From assembly GCA_013115135.1 (NCBI GenBank), contig JABANP010000712.1, positions 1 to 21,063 on the forward strand: a stretch of 21,063 bases of DNA, in the 5' to 3' direction. Positions 9,307 through 17,301 of this stretch are shown in pieces. This stretch comes from Perkinsus olseni. Its lineage: Eukaryota; Perkinsozoa; Perkinsida; Perkinsidae. Each line of letters begins with the position of its first letter. The first letter of the stretch is position 1. The notes under the pieces are model-generated. The model searched no databases. It saw only the letters and a list, made by a program, of their open reading frames with translations, and was not told where the DNA came from. A program made the translations under genes and the position numbers.

Positions 9307-9308
9307 CG

Positions 9309-9932
9309 TCAGTCCTTCTTTAGGATAACTAGCCAAACGCCTCCTCCTCGCAAAACGACGTCTCGGAGTCTCCTAGTCGGAGACGTTACAGGCCAAACCA
9401 GCACGTCAGTCTCATAGAGCTGCTCTATTAGAAGCCTATACCAAGCCTCCTTAGACTCTTCCCTATCCCTGGGACGTCTACCAGCCACGCCGGGCACGTA
9501 GACACGCTCAACCAGCCCGTAGCTGCTACGGCGTAACACACAAAAACATCGACGACTCGAGCCCTGGTCCACAATCACGCGGTGCCGAGTTGGACTGCCG
9601 CGATTCACTCCTCTAGGGTTGCCATTAAAATCGCGAGACACAGGAAGACCAACTGACAATAGTACTACTCGCATGCCATCAAATCTGATACTGCTACCAT
9701 CTCTACTATTGATACGGATCAAGAAAACTAGCATCTCTAGCGCTAGCTTCCACATACACAGGCGCCGCACAAACACAACCCACAAGCGCGTAGCTGTCTC
9801 GGTATTGTACTTCCCAGCACCAAGGTGCTTTCCAAGCCAAAAGAGTCTTTTGAAAAGACAAGGAGCAGACTTCGCTCGCCCCGCGCTGTCTCCTGGGACA
9901 TCGCCTTGGATTTTGGTCAGGGGCCTATTTCA
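9309..9932 (-). CDS. Unrecognised minus-strand open frame, possible transposon or host exon
   Basis: On the minus strand a frame stays open for about 207 codons, from after a TGA near 9932 to TGA at 9309-9311. The first ATG is at 9755 (MWKLALEMLVFLIRINSRDG), giving a 148-residue product if it is used. Later segments look protein-like (for example EQLYETDVLVWPVTSP, then RGGGVWLVILKKD). I do not recognise a family. Its upstream edge meets the MITE-like inverted repeat at 9949-10058, and its stop lies 3 bp outside the recombinase element, so the insertion did not create the stop. It may be a remnant of a DNA transposon whose end is that inverted repeat, or a host exon. The plus strand here has no better frame. 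Confidence 0.3.
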
Positions 9933-9948
9933 TAGGATTTCCTGAGTA

Positions 9949-10058
9949 AGGACGTCTTTAAGTTTAGGATCCTAACCTTAGGAATCCTAAAGTAAGGACA
10001 AGCTATTTCATAAGGTTGTCCTTACTTAACCTTAGGATCCTAAACTTAAAGACGTCCT
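9949..10058. repeat. MITE-like perfect inverted repeat
   Basis: The arms 9949-9975 and 10032-10058 are exact reverse complements over 27 bp (outer AGGACGTCTTTAAG, inner TTAGGATCCTAA). A second inner stem, AAGTAAGGACAA/TTGTCCTTACTT, flanks a loop containing GCTATTTCATAAGG. The whole ~110 bp can fold into one long hairpin. A CTATTTCATAGG copy lies just outside at about 9925, and a reverse-oriented relative (TGTGAAATAGCT) lies at about 10668. That pattern suggests nested insertions of one MITE family. Confidence 0.75.
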
Positions 10059-10408
10059 CACCCGAGGATAAGGACATCCTTAAAAAGACATTTTTGAGCA
10101 CAATTTTTGGCGAAAATGAGCATCTCAGGGATTGATCCCACGCCCACACGGATGTCCGCTTGACCTACTACCGTCAGACCATCTTGGTTCTCGGCAAGAT
10201 TCACAATAATTTGGGTGGTCAATATATCAAATAAATCGTAATACAAAATACGTCACAGAGGTGTGTCAAGACTTCAACAGTTGAGGTTTTGAATCAAAAC
10301 TCTTGATAAGTCCTCCGATGTTCAAGTTGAGGCTCAACTTCAACATCGGAGAACTTCCCGGATGGCATGTTTGCAAAACTAAGCTGGAAAATCGAAGTAT
10401 AGATTATT
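10059..10408. other. Non-coding, hairpin-rich spacer
   Basis: There is no supported gene. A near-perfect hairpin lies at 10313-10351 (listed separately). A weaker one precedes it (GAGGTTTTGA/TCAAAACTC, about 10283-10302). Confidence 0.4.
10313..10351. repeat. Near-perfect hairpin, 18-bp stem, 3-nt loop
   Basis: The left arm CTCCGATGTTCAAGTTGA (10313-10330) and the right arm 10334-10351 are reverse complements with one mismatch, around a GGC loop. Its size and form resemble the hairpin at 649-691, although the sequence is unrelated. Confidence 0.75.
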
Positions 10409-10506
10409 GAAGCATCTCGAAAATTCACCAAGTCGAAAAAGAAGCATCACGAAAAATTCGCGAAGTCGAAAAAGAAGCATCACGAAAAATCGCTAAGTCA
10501 AAAAAA
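10409..10506. repeat. Three tandem copies of a 32-33-bp A-rich unit
   Basis: The copies start at 10409, 10441 and 10474, each beginning GAAGCATC and ending in a run of A. The last A-run (10500-10506) is also the T-run at the 3' side of the minus-strand tRNA-like sequence, so the array may have grown from the tail of that unit. Confidence 0.8.
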
Positions 10507-10515
10507 GATGTAGAA

Positions 10516-10599
10516 TGGAGAGCAGCAGGATTCGAACCCGGGAGCTATCAGCGGAGCGATTCGCGACTCGAATACCACTTTTCAGGTTAGGATGCTCTA
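10516..10599 (-). tRNA. tRNA-like sequence (tRNA relic or SINE head)
   Basis: The minus strand has a near-consensus B box (GGGTTCGAATCC) forming a T-arm with a TTCGAAT loop. An A-box-like CTGAAAAGTGG lies about 35 nt before it. Acceptor strands TAGAGCA and TGCTCTC pair at six of seven positions, giving about 82-84 nt. Ten nucleotides after the 3' end comes a run of seven T, a Pol III terminator. I could not fit a clean D arm and anticodon arm, and no anticodon can be assigned. It is therefore more likely a degenerate tRNA or the head of a tRNA-derived SINE than a working tRNA gene. Confidence 0.4.
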
Positions 10600-10757
10600 T
10601 AAAGTACCTCGGGAGGTACTTCAGTGACGCGTCCTCAAAAACGTGTCCTAACCTTAGGAAATGTGTCTTGTGAAATAGCTTCGACCTAACCACGCATCCT
10701 AACGTCCTTATCGAGGATTTCCTAACTTTAAAAGTCCTAGGGTCCTAACGTCCTACC
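10600..10757. other. MITE-like debris next to the LTR
   Basis: This stretch repeats the words CCTAACCTTAGGA, TGTGAAATAGCT, CCTAACGTCCT and GAGGATTTCCTAA, related in inverted orientation to 9925-10060. It may be the other end of one inserted repeat or a second degenerate copy. There is no coding frame. Confidence 0.45.
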
Positions 10758-11087
10758 CTACAGCGCCACGCTCCTGGCTTTCGGAAAGGTCTACGTGCTA
10801 GAGCGGCTCTCATCGTGATAACCGCGATGGCGCGCGCGGCATGCTAGGTGAAGCTTGCTCGCCCGCAATAGATCAGCTATGTATTCGCGTACCCCTTAGC
10901 TGCGGGGAACTCGCGAACCACTCATTATTGATTTCGGTCGGACTTATTAAGTAGTATGGCATCATCATCATCATCATCATCATCATCAGATATTATCATC
11001 CTCATTTCCTAATGAATGACTCTGATTCTCCAACGGATACTGAGTTGTCACTGGGAAGGACCGTGCTTGAGCCCCAAGACGCTACAG
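10758..11087 (+). repeat. 5' LTR of the gypsy-like element
   Basis: The 330-bp repeat runs from CTACAGCGCCACGCTCC to GACGCTACAG. It contains nine ATC triplets at 10971-10997, where the 3' copy has three, which accounts for the whole 18-bp length difference. The gag ATG (11012) lies inside the repeat, 76 bp before its end. The ends do not show the usual TG/CA. Confidence 0.88.
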
Positions 11088-12241
11088 AGATTAGGAAATG
11101 GAGAACATCAACCTCTCTCGGTCCTGGTCTCCAATCTTTTCGTCTCGACTTTGACCCCAGTCTCATATCCCCGGACCAAACGGATTACCTTCTAGCCAGG
11201 TTCTTGGAGTTCGAAACCGTTCCCCTGAGCGGGGTCAAGGTTTTCGTCTCCAATTTGGCCTCGGCTATGGCATCCAGTGCGGCCGGGGCGGAGAGCAGCA
11301 CGAGTCCGACTGTCGCCCGACCTCCCCTAGAATTTGCTAGGGCCATTCTGGCCATGGTGCTCCACGCAGGCCTAGTTCACGGCATGCCCATGCGACCTCT
11401 GCTCTGGCTAGGGAGCGCGTTAGCCGTCGCCTCCACGAAGAGGAAGTATCGAATCGCACGTAGCGTCGAGCTGAGCAATGAGCGCCATTATGTGGACGCT
11501 CTCCTAGAGGCCTTGCGCGACCAGGCGTCCCAGGCGGGTACCATCTCTGCTACCAGTCAGTCCTCGTCCGGAAATCCCGGCGTGGCGTCAAGGGCTAGCA
11601 GAGAGGGTATCACGACCACGTCGTTGTCTCGTGAGCGAGCTCCTCTGAACGTGTTCAAGCTTCCCCTTGAGTACACGGAATTTGAAGGACCCACTTCGGC
11701 GACCCCTTACGCGGCTTTCAAGGGAGGTGTTCAGACATCCATCAACTTCTACGGCATCGATAATGATCGTGACTGCATGCTCTTCCTTTTCCGGCATATA
11801 GGGAAGGGTCTAAAGTCAGAGATCATCACTCACCTCGGGACGGCCCAACCAGCTCCAAGCGCCATCTGGGAGGCTCTCAAACAGCACACCGGTGAGAAGG
11901 TTGACGAATTCTACGCTCGTGTCAAGAGTGAATGGTTGCTCTTCTCTCGCGTATCTGGCGTCACCCTGCCCTTACCATTCGTCTCTGCTAAGTTCGTTGG
12001 AGGCCTGCTACCTGACATCAAGGCACCTCTTGAGGCCAGCTGCGGTCATCAGCTACCAAAGCTGCCTTTGGAGGAAGCTCGGGACGCAGCGCTCTACCAC
12101 GAATCTAGAGTCTCATCATCGAGGTCGGAGGGTAGCTCGCGAAAGGTCAACTCCAACAAACGGCAATCCCTTCCTGTCGTTCAAGCTCCCCCAGTCGAAC
12201 CAGTCTGGATCCAAGGAGGTCAAAGAACCGCCTGTGGGTAA
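11012..12241 (+). CDS. gag: Gag polyprotein of the gypsy-like element
   Basis: ATG 11012 starts MNDSDSPTDTELSLGRTVLE; the first 25 codons are LTR sequence and the frame then runs into the body without a break, 409 residues in all. Residues about 210-370 form a capsid-like helical region (FYGIDNDRDCMLFLFRHIGK; IWEALKQHTGEKVDEFYARV; FVGGLLPDIKAPLEASCGHQ) as in retrotransposon Gag proteins. It is followed by a basic Ser/Arg-rich stretch. The last ~25 codons look shifted: from about 12165 the +1 frame reads SGSKEVKEPPVGKDDATGG, a more natural continuation. In yet another frame after 12290 a Lys-rich stretch leads to NCFFGLFDDSLSATRQC, which looks like a broken zinc knuckle. The true Gag was probably longer. 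Confidence 0.7.
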   Translation: MNDSDSPTDTELSLGRTVLEPQDATEIRKWRTSTSLGPGLQSFRLDFDPSLISPDQTDYLLARFLEFETVPLSGVKVFVSNLASAMASSAAGAESSTSPTVARPPLEFARAILAMVLHAGLVHGMPMRPLLWLGSALAVASTKRKYRIARSVELSNERHYVDALLEALRDQASQAGTISATSQSSSGNPGVASRASREGITTTSLSRERAPLNVFKLPLEYTEFEGPTSATPYAAFKGGVQTSINFYGIDNDRDCMLFLFRHIGKGLKSEIITHLGTAQPAPSAIWEALKQHTGEKVDEFYARVKSEWLLFSRVSGVTLPLPFVSAKFVGGLLPDIKAPLEASCGHQLPKLPLEEARDAALYHESRVSSSRSEGSSRKVNSNKRQSLPVVQAPPVEPVWIQGGQRTACG

Positions 12242-12757
12242 GGACGATGCGACTGGTGGAAGCGACACCAAGGGAAATTAGGAAAAATTCCAATGGAAGA
12301 AAAGTCGAGGAAAAAAATTTAAAAAAGTGGAAAAAAAACTGCTTTTTCGGCCTTTTTGATGACTCTTTATCTGCTACTCGTCAGTGCATGCTAGTGACCA
12401 AAAAGATGTCCGAATCTATCAAGAGCATCATGCCTGTGGCTATGGAGCTGACTAGACTGACAATGCAGAGAAATGATGCGTTATGAATTGAACCTGGGAC
12501 CTACAAGCTGACGAATCGTCAGTGACGATTATCTTGCAAGTTGCATGTAATACGGTCGATCGTACTACGGGTCGGGACTCACAGCTAAGCTGAAGGATGA
12601 TCCTCAGGGGTTCTGTCACACGCTTCTAACCTGACTGGTTGAGTCGGGTAGCTAAAGCTGTCTCATCTTTGTTGGGAGTCCAACGGACAATAGTCGGTCG
12701 CGGATAAATGGAAGCTCGTATTACGAGTCTCGTGAGTTCTAGGTCGATATCGCCCGA

Positions 12758-13042
12758 ATGATAAGATATTTCGCGGGTGACATAAATTTGATCCTGGTCG
12801 CCGACGAGTCGTCGGCGAACCTTTCAGCCGATAGTAGTGAGGCCCTCACTGTGAGGGCGATGATCGCCGGGCGATCTGCTTTTCAGGCCCTCATCCAACA
12901 GTGGACCGCTGTCTGTCGGAGCCTGTCTCCACTGGAGAGTCTAAAGCTTCAGCACGCGGTTGCGCTCGTGCTGCGGGGGAAAGGCAAGAAGAGCAAGACT
13001 GCAAGAATTTCAAAAAAGAGCGCAGTCACTGAGTTACCGTGA
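12758..13042 (+). CDS. Unrecognised 94-residue ORF inside the element
   Basis: ATG 12758 starts MIRYFAGDINLILVADESSA and ends with a basic tail (GKGKKSKTARISKKSAVTEL). The middle is Ala/Leu-rich and could be helical. It matches no retrotransposon domain I know and sits where a protease should be. It may be a captured fragment or chance; the basic C-terminus and clean ATG are the only points in its favour. Confidence 0.25.
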   Translation: MIRYFAGDINLILVADESSANLSADSSEALTVRAMIAGRSAFQALIQQWTAVCRSLSPLESLKLQHAVALVLRGKGKKSKTARISKKSAVTELP

Positions 13043-13125
13043 ATTAATCACAGCAACCAGAATCAAAGATGGTCAGTAATCTGGTGGAATAGCCGAACCT
13101 GCCGGCAGGGTTATACACGAGGATT

Positions 13126-13148
13126 GTGGCGGACCAAAGGTCCGCCAC
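13126..13148. repeat. Perfect 10-bp hairpin
   Basis: GTGGCGGACC and GGTCCGCCAC are exact reverse complements with an AAA loop. It is followed by a pyrimidine-rich stretch (about 13166-13225) directly upstream of the RT frame. Confidence 0.75.
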
Positions 13149-13160
13149 GCTCGGCGCGAC

Positions 13161-14030
13161 TTGAAAATAAATTTCCTATTTTTTTCCTTTATTTCCCATA
13201 TTTTTCCTTTTTTTCCTATTTATTTCAATTCGAGAAATAAAGTCGGACTTTCTTTCCGTGGACCAACGACCCTGTGTGGAGCGCTGGACTCTACCTGGCC
13301 CCTCTCACCTTACCGAGCTGGGAGCATCTCCACTGTGGTAGCTGACACACGTCTCAGACTCCCCACCAAGGCTAAGATTGATGAGCGCCTCAAAGGATGG
13401 TCCTTTCCTAAGGTCACGGTCCAACTTAAGCCCGGTGCGGTTCGTCCCTGCCCTAAGAGGCCATACGTGTGTCGCAAGCGGGAGATGCAGGCCATGGAGC
13501 TCATGGTGAACAACCTTGAGAGGGACGGTATTGTCACGCGTCTTTCGCGTGCGGCAGTGGACCATCGGCAGGTCTGGATTTCCCCGGCCTTTGCGGTGCC
13601 TAAGGCTTCTGACGATGAGGTTACGGAACCTTTGACAGCAGAGAACGTGGACCGTGCCTATCGTCTAGTGGTTGATGAGAGATGCATCAACGAGTCCGTA
13701 AAAGACCTGTTGCCGAGTTGGGGGACCTACATGCGCTCTGTTGATGAGTGCCTTGCGGAACTCCCGGCCAGCGACGTATGGTATGCAGGACTAGATGTCG
13801 GCCAGGCGTTTTTCAACCTCAAGTACGACGAGAGTTGCAGCCATCTGTTCGGGTTCGCCTACTATGATTCTGCCGGCACTGTCCAGTATGCCCTCTTCCG
13901 CTACATGACGATGGGGTTTAAATTGTCATCGTTCTTCTGGGCGTACGCTATCCACTCCCTTCTCGCTACAGCGATACCTGAAGCCGACGTTCGTGAGTAC
14001 CGACGGTCCCACCCACATCCTTACCTTCGT
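13161..14030 (+). pseudogene. pol: Pol: reverse transcriptase, N-terminal and palm part
   Basis: There is no ATG at the start; this is an internal part of a polyprotein, convincing from about 13240. It reads VQLKPGAVRPCPKRPYVCRK (the segment leading into RT), ERDGIVTRLSRA, WISPAFAVPKA and YRLVVDERCINESV. Motif A is YAGLDVGQAFFNLKY with the first catalytic Asp; the motif B region is YMTMGFKLSSFFWAYAI. This order and spacing is Ty3/gypsy-like. The frame breaks near 14005, a few codons before motif C, and ends in a stop at 14036. One extra base near GTACCGACGG explains the break. Confidence 0.82.
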
Positions 14031-14439
14031 CGATGAGATTCTAGCATGGTCACGGTTCATCGACGAGTGCGTGCACTTGAAGAGTCTCCTCGTGTACATC
14101 CTTGAGAAGGTTAATGCCAAGGCTCCTATAGCTAAGCGTAAGGGTCCGGCTCGCGAGATTGACTACCTAGGTCTCGCCCTAGTTCAAGGAGGATATAGGA
14201 TATCCGATGCTACCTTGGAAAATCTCTGTACCAATCTCAAGACCAAACCTCTTACCCTTCGAGGCCTTCGCACTAAGCTCGGTCTGTTGCAGTTCTGTCG
14301 TTCTCTGTGGAGGCCAGAACGTAACCGTGCCGAGAAGACCCTCAGTCATCTCACAGCTCCTTTCACCTCGTTGGTGGGTTCAATGGTCGCAGCCAAATCC
14401 AAGAAGACTGCGCGTCTTTCCTTGGACGGCGGACCTTGA
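14005..14439 (+). pseudogene. pol: Pol: reverse transcriptase, motif C to connection
   Basis: This frame resumes RT with HILTFVDEILAWSRFIDECV, aligning with the usual YVDD motif C. The second catalytic Asp is Glu here (GAT GAG). It continues with a KAPIAKRKGP stretch, then IDYLGLALVQGGYRISD, the thumb motif, and LRTKLGLLQFCRSLWRP. The frame leaves coding near 14425, where a TTCCTTGGAC stretch carries one extra base, and stops at 14439. Confidence 0.8.
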
Positions 14440-15433
14440 GGCCGCATGGGAGGCCATCGGCGACAACATGGGGAATGCTTTCGTGCCTTTCCACTCCCAG
14501 ATGGATAACTGGGACGGCATGCAGTTGGTCCTCATGAGCGATGCGTCGCCGGAAGCAGGAGCGGCTTGTCTGTGGCGGCTCTCTCGCGAGAAGTTCGCCA
14601 GCAATCCCGAGCGCGTCTCTGCTGATTGGCTGGCAGACAATGCTCAGCTCATTGGCGTTTGGACCCATAAATGGTCGACCTACGAGAAGGCCTACGATAT
14701 TGCGGATCGTGAGTTGTACGCCATATGCCACGCGTTGGCTCACTGGCGTCAGCTTATCCTCTCCTTCCTCAACTTCCATAAGCTCCATTCCTCCGATGTA
14801 CACCCAGGAATAGGACGGGTTACGGTATTCATGGACTCCACAAGCGCTCTGGGAAAAGTTGAAGGTCGCCTCAACTCTTCTACGTACCAGCCAACCACCA
14901 GGCAAACTAAACGCTGGCTCTCTTGGCTGGCCGATCTTCTCGAGTACGACGAGGCTGACCTGACCTATCGCCATGCAAAGGGTAAGGACAATTCCTTCAG
15001 TGATCTGTTAAGTCGTCTGGCCCAGGGAGGCCAGCGATACGTTCCTGGAGGCGGGGAATCCTTCGTTCTGGTGACTCCGGTATCATCCTCTACTTCCGAC
15101 GCTGCTACCGCGGACAACCAACCGCTCCCGTCCGTTCATGATTCGGTGAAGAGCATTTTGGAGGGAGACCTGAGAGCCCAGCTGATATCCCTACAGAAGG
15201 CCGATTCTTCTACCCCTTCTCCATGGTTGCTCGCTTCAAAGCATGGCAGCTTCACTTCGACGGCTCTGGCAGGCTTCAAAAAGTTGGCCACTGAGGCCAA
15301 GACGCTGGGTCTGGTCAGTTGCGTTGATGATATTGTCATGACTATATCAGAAGCTTCGATAACGGGACCGATTTCAGCCCCAGTCATCCCGGAAGGTGTC
15401 GTCAAGGGTCTGAAACGACATGATCGGCACTAA
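14430..15433 (+). pseudogene. pol: Pol: RNase H and linker
   Basis: After the shift the frame reads WTADLEAAWEAIGDNMG, then LVLMSDASPEAGAACLWRLS (first RNase H Asp), YDIADRELYAICHALAHWRQ (Glu), RVTVFMDSTSALGKVEG (Asp) and LTYRHAKGKDNSFSDLLSRL (the usual DN..AD.LSR end, with Ser for Ala). A linker of about 130 residues follows before the integrase. The frame stops at TAA 15431-15433, overlapping the next frame by 14 bp. The in-phase reading upstream of 14430 is in another frame, so only this part is genuine. Confidence 0.82.
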
Positions 15434-16946
15434 TGTTGACGTGGACTGGAAGCTCCGTGATTGGTTCCTCTTTATCGCCCATGAGATGGACTACCATCGG
15501 CCCCACAGGGACATGCGTGATGCTCTCATTGCCTTCGTCTGGTGGCCATCACTCCTGCGTGATGCGAGGTCTTGGGTCGAGCGCTGTGACCACTGCATGG
15601 GGCAGAAACCTGTCAAGCGCATGAAATTACTCACGGCTCCTCGTGTACCCTGGGGGCTGATTGATCTGAATGCTCGCGGGAAGCATATCGCCATCGATCA
15701 CGGCTATCCATCTCCTACATGGGTGCCTCCCGTAGACTCCTCCCTGAAGGCCTTCCTTGTCATTACCGACCTGGCCACAGGATTCACAATCCTGTGCAGT
15801 GCGGAAGACGTTAAGGGAGGGACTACGGCCAAGATCCTGTACTCATCATGGGTGAGCGTATTCGGGGTACCTCTCAGTGTCACCGGCGATAACTTCATTG
15901 ATGCCCCTTCGCTGCGCGCTCCCCTCTTGGCCTGTGGGGTACGCTTCAACACGGTTCCTGCGTATTCGCCATTTTCGAATGGAAGCGCCGAGGAAAGGGT
16001 CGGCCGTGTCAAGCGTATACTCCCGTCTACCAAGCTCCCATGGGATCAAGCCTTACCGTTCGTTCAGCTGTCCATCAACTCGCAGAAGCTTGTTTCCGGT
16101 CACTCGGCGGCGGAACTGATGTTCGGTACACAGGTCCGTACTCCATCTGCATCAATGCTGTCTTCTGTCACGAGCAATGTTCCTGTTGCCTCTATCGCGG
16201 ACCTTGAGGCACTAGCGACTTCCTCTGATGTCCCAGGTGCTCTCAGGGAAGTTCTCGAGGCCTCGGTAGGTTCTGCTCGTATATCCACTCTTCAAGCTCA
16301 CGTGCGGGATTGCCTTCGTGCATCTGCGGCCCGCCCAGGTCGTCCATTGAAGGATGGTGAGCTTGTGGTCTGGCGTCGCCCTGAGTGCCGACCTGTCGAA
16401 GGAACGGTCAGGTTGGTAAGCGGCGTCAACGTGGAAGATGGTCCCTTTTGTTACCTCGGATCACTTGCTGGTTTCATCACTAGGCTACATCCTCTCGGCA
16501 GTCCACCAGACCACTCTGTCAGCGTCTCGGCTTGCCATCTCGAGGCCAGACACGCCTTTGTTGATAGAGATCGTCCGGCTCTGGCTGTTGAAACCACGAT
16601 ACCATTTTCTTCGGTCAAACCTGATGAGATCATTTTGGCCAGATTATCATGCGATGCGGATGCCGTCGGCAGGGTCGTAGCGGAAAGGATCAACGAAGAT
16701 GGTCTCCCGGTTGACTCTCTCGTGATACAGGTCTATGACTCGCACGATGGCAAGAAATTTTTCCCGGTTTGGATATCTCATGATGGTTCCACTTACACCG
16801 GTGATACTCCCGAAGACTCCAAGAGGGACGCCCCTCTTCTCAGGACGGTGTCTTCAGTGCTTATGCGTATAAGTCTGACTCCGACCAACATGCTCAAGGA
16901 CGCTTCGCGATCCGCCTTGGTGGAGGCGGGTTACCTTGAAGCCTGA
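15420..16946 (+). CDS. pol: Pol: DDE integrase with C-terminal extension
   Basis: This 508-residue frame holds a complete integrase. The zinc-binding HHCC domain is at about residues 20-65 (HEMDYHRPH ... CDHC). The catalytic core has D1 in HIAIDHG, D2 in SVTGDNF and the Glu in FSNGSAEERVGRVK, about 35 residues after D2. A GPF-like DNA-binding region (DGPFCYLGSLAGFITRL) precedes SACHLEARHA. About 120 further residues follow that are not a chromodomain I recognise (FFPVWISHDGSTYTGD...). The ATG at 15420 is probably fortuitous: the frame should continue from RNase H with a one-base shift near 15415. The stop is 44 bp before the 3' LTR. Confidence 0.85.
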   Translation: MIGTNVDVDWKLRDWFLFIAHEMDYHRPHRDMRDALIAFVWWPSLLRDARSWVERCDHCMGQKPVKRMKLLTAPRVPWGLIDLNARGKHIAIDHGYPSPTWVPPVDSSLKAFLVITDLATGFTILCSAEDVKGGTTAKILYSSWVSVFGVPLSVTGDNFIDAPSLRAPLLACGVRFNTVPAYSPFSNGSAEERVGRVKRILPSTKLPWDQALPFVQLSINSQKLVSGHSAAELMFGTQVRTPSASMLSSVTSNVPVASIADLEALATSSDVPGALREVLEASVGSARISTLQAHVRDCLRASAARPGRPLKDGELVVWRRPECRPVEGTVRLVSGVNVEDGPFCYLGSLAGFITRLHPLGSPPDHSVSVSACHLEARHAFVDRDRPALAVETTIPFSSVKPDEIILARLSCDADAVGRVVAERINEDGLPVDSLVIQVYDSHDGKKFFPVWISHDGSTYTGDTPEDSKRDAPLLRTVSSVLMRISLTPTNMLKDASRSALVEAGYLEA

Positions 16947-16989
16947 TTTTTTTCTCCGCTCCTGTAGCACTTAAGACCTTGGGGGACGT

Positions 16990-17301
16990 CTACAGCGCCA
17001 CGCTCCTGGCTTTTGGAAAGGTCTACGTGCTAGAGCGGCTCTCATCGCGGTGATCGCGATGGCGCGCGCGGCATGCTAGGTGAAGCTTGCTCGCCCGCAA
17101 TAGATCAGCTATGTATTCGCGTACCCCTTAGCTGCGGGGAACTCGCGAATCACTCATTATTGATTTCGGTCGGACTTATTGACTAGTATGGCATCATCAT
17201 CAGATATTATCATCCTCATTTCCTAATGAATGACTCTGATTCTCCAACGGATACTGAGTTGTCACTGGGAAGGACCGTGCTTGAGCCCCAGGACGCTACA
17301 G
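16990..17301 (+). repeat. 3' LTR of the gypsy-like element
   Basis: This 312-bp copy matches 10758-11087 apart from scattered substitutions and six fewer ATC triplets. A purine tract (TTGGGGGACG) just before it may be the polypurine primer site. The copied gag ATG (17226) again opens a frame that here runs out of the LTR. Confidence 0.88.

Larger units (their letters stand above)
12242..13160 (+). other. Gag-pol gap lacking a recognisable protease
   Basis: The first part (to about 12486) continues a Lys-rich, Gag-like tail in a shifted frame. The rest does not resemble retrotransposon protein: I find no DTG/DSG protease motif in any frame. It holds an unrecognised 94-codon frame (12758-13042), a CCTGCCGGCAGG palindrome (13099-13110) and a 10-bp perfect hairpin (13126-13148). 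It could be a foreign insertion or eroded protease sequence. Confidence 0.5.
10758..17301 (+). mobile_element. Ty3/gypsy-like LTR retrotransposon
   Basis: Two direct LTRs (10758-11087 and 16990-17301) enclose gag, then RT, RNase H and DDE integrase in that order. That order (integrase last) is of the Ty3/gypsy type, not copia. The LTRs differ by about ten substitutions by eye and by six ATC triplets, so the copy is fairly young. Even so, the pol frame changes at three points and no protease or intact zinc knuckle is found between gag and RT. No clear TG...CA ends or target-site duplication could be identified. Confidence 0.88.

Noticed and set aside
9307..9311. The recombinase element truncating the minus-strand ORF
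   Set aside because: The TGA stop at 9309-9311 lies wholly outside the element, so the insertion did not create it.
12480..12525. Second tRNA-like B box on the minus strand (GGTTCAATTC)
   Set aside because: The T-stem does not pair, and no A box, acceptor pairing or terminator is evident.
14363..14974. 203-codon minus-strand frame
   Set aside because: It is antisense to the RNase H region with its conserved motifs; it is a shadow frame.
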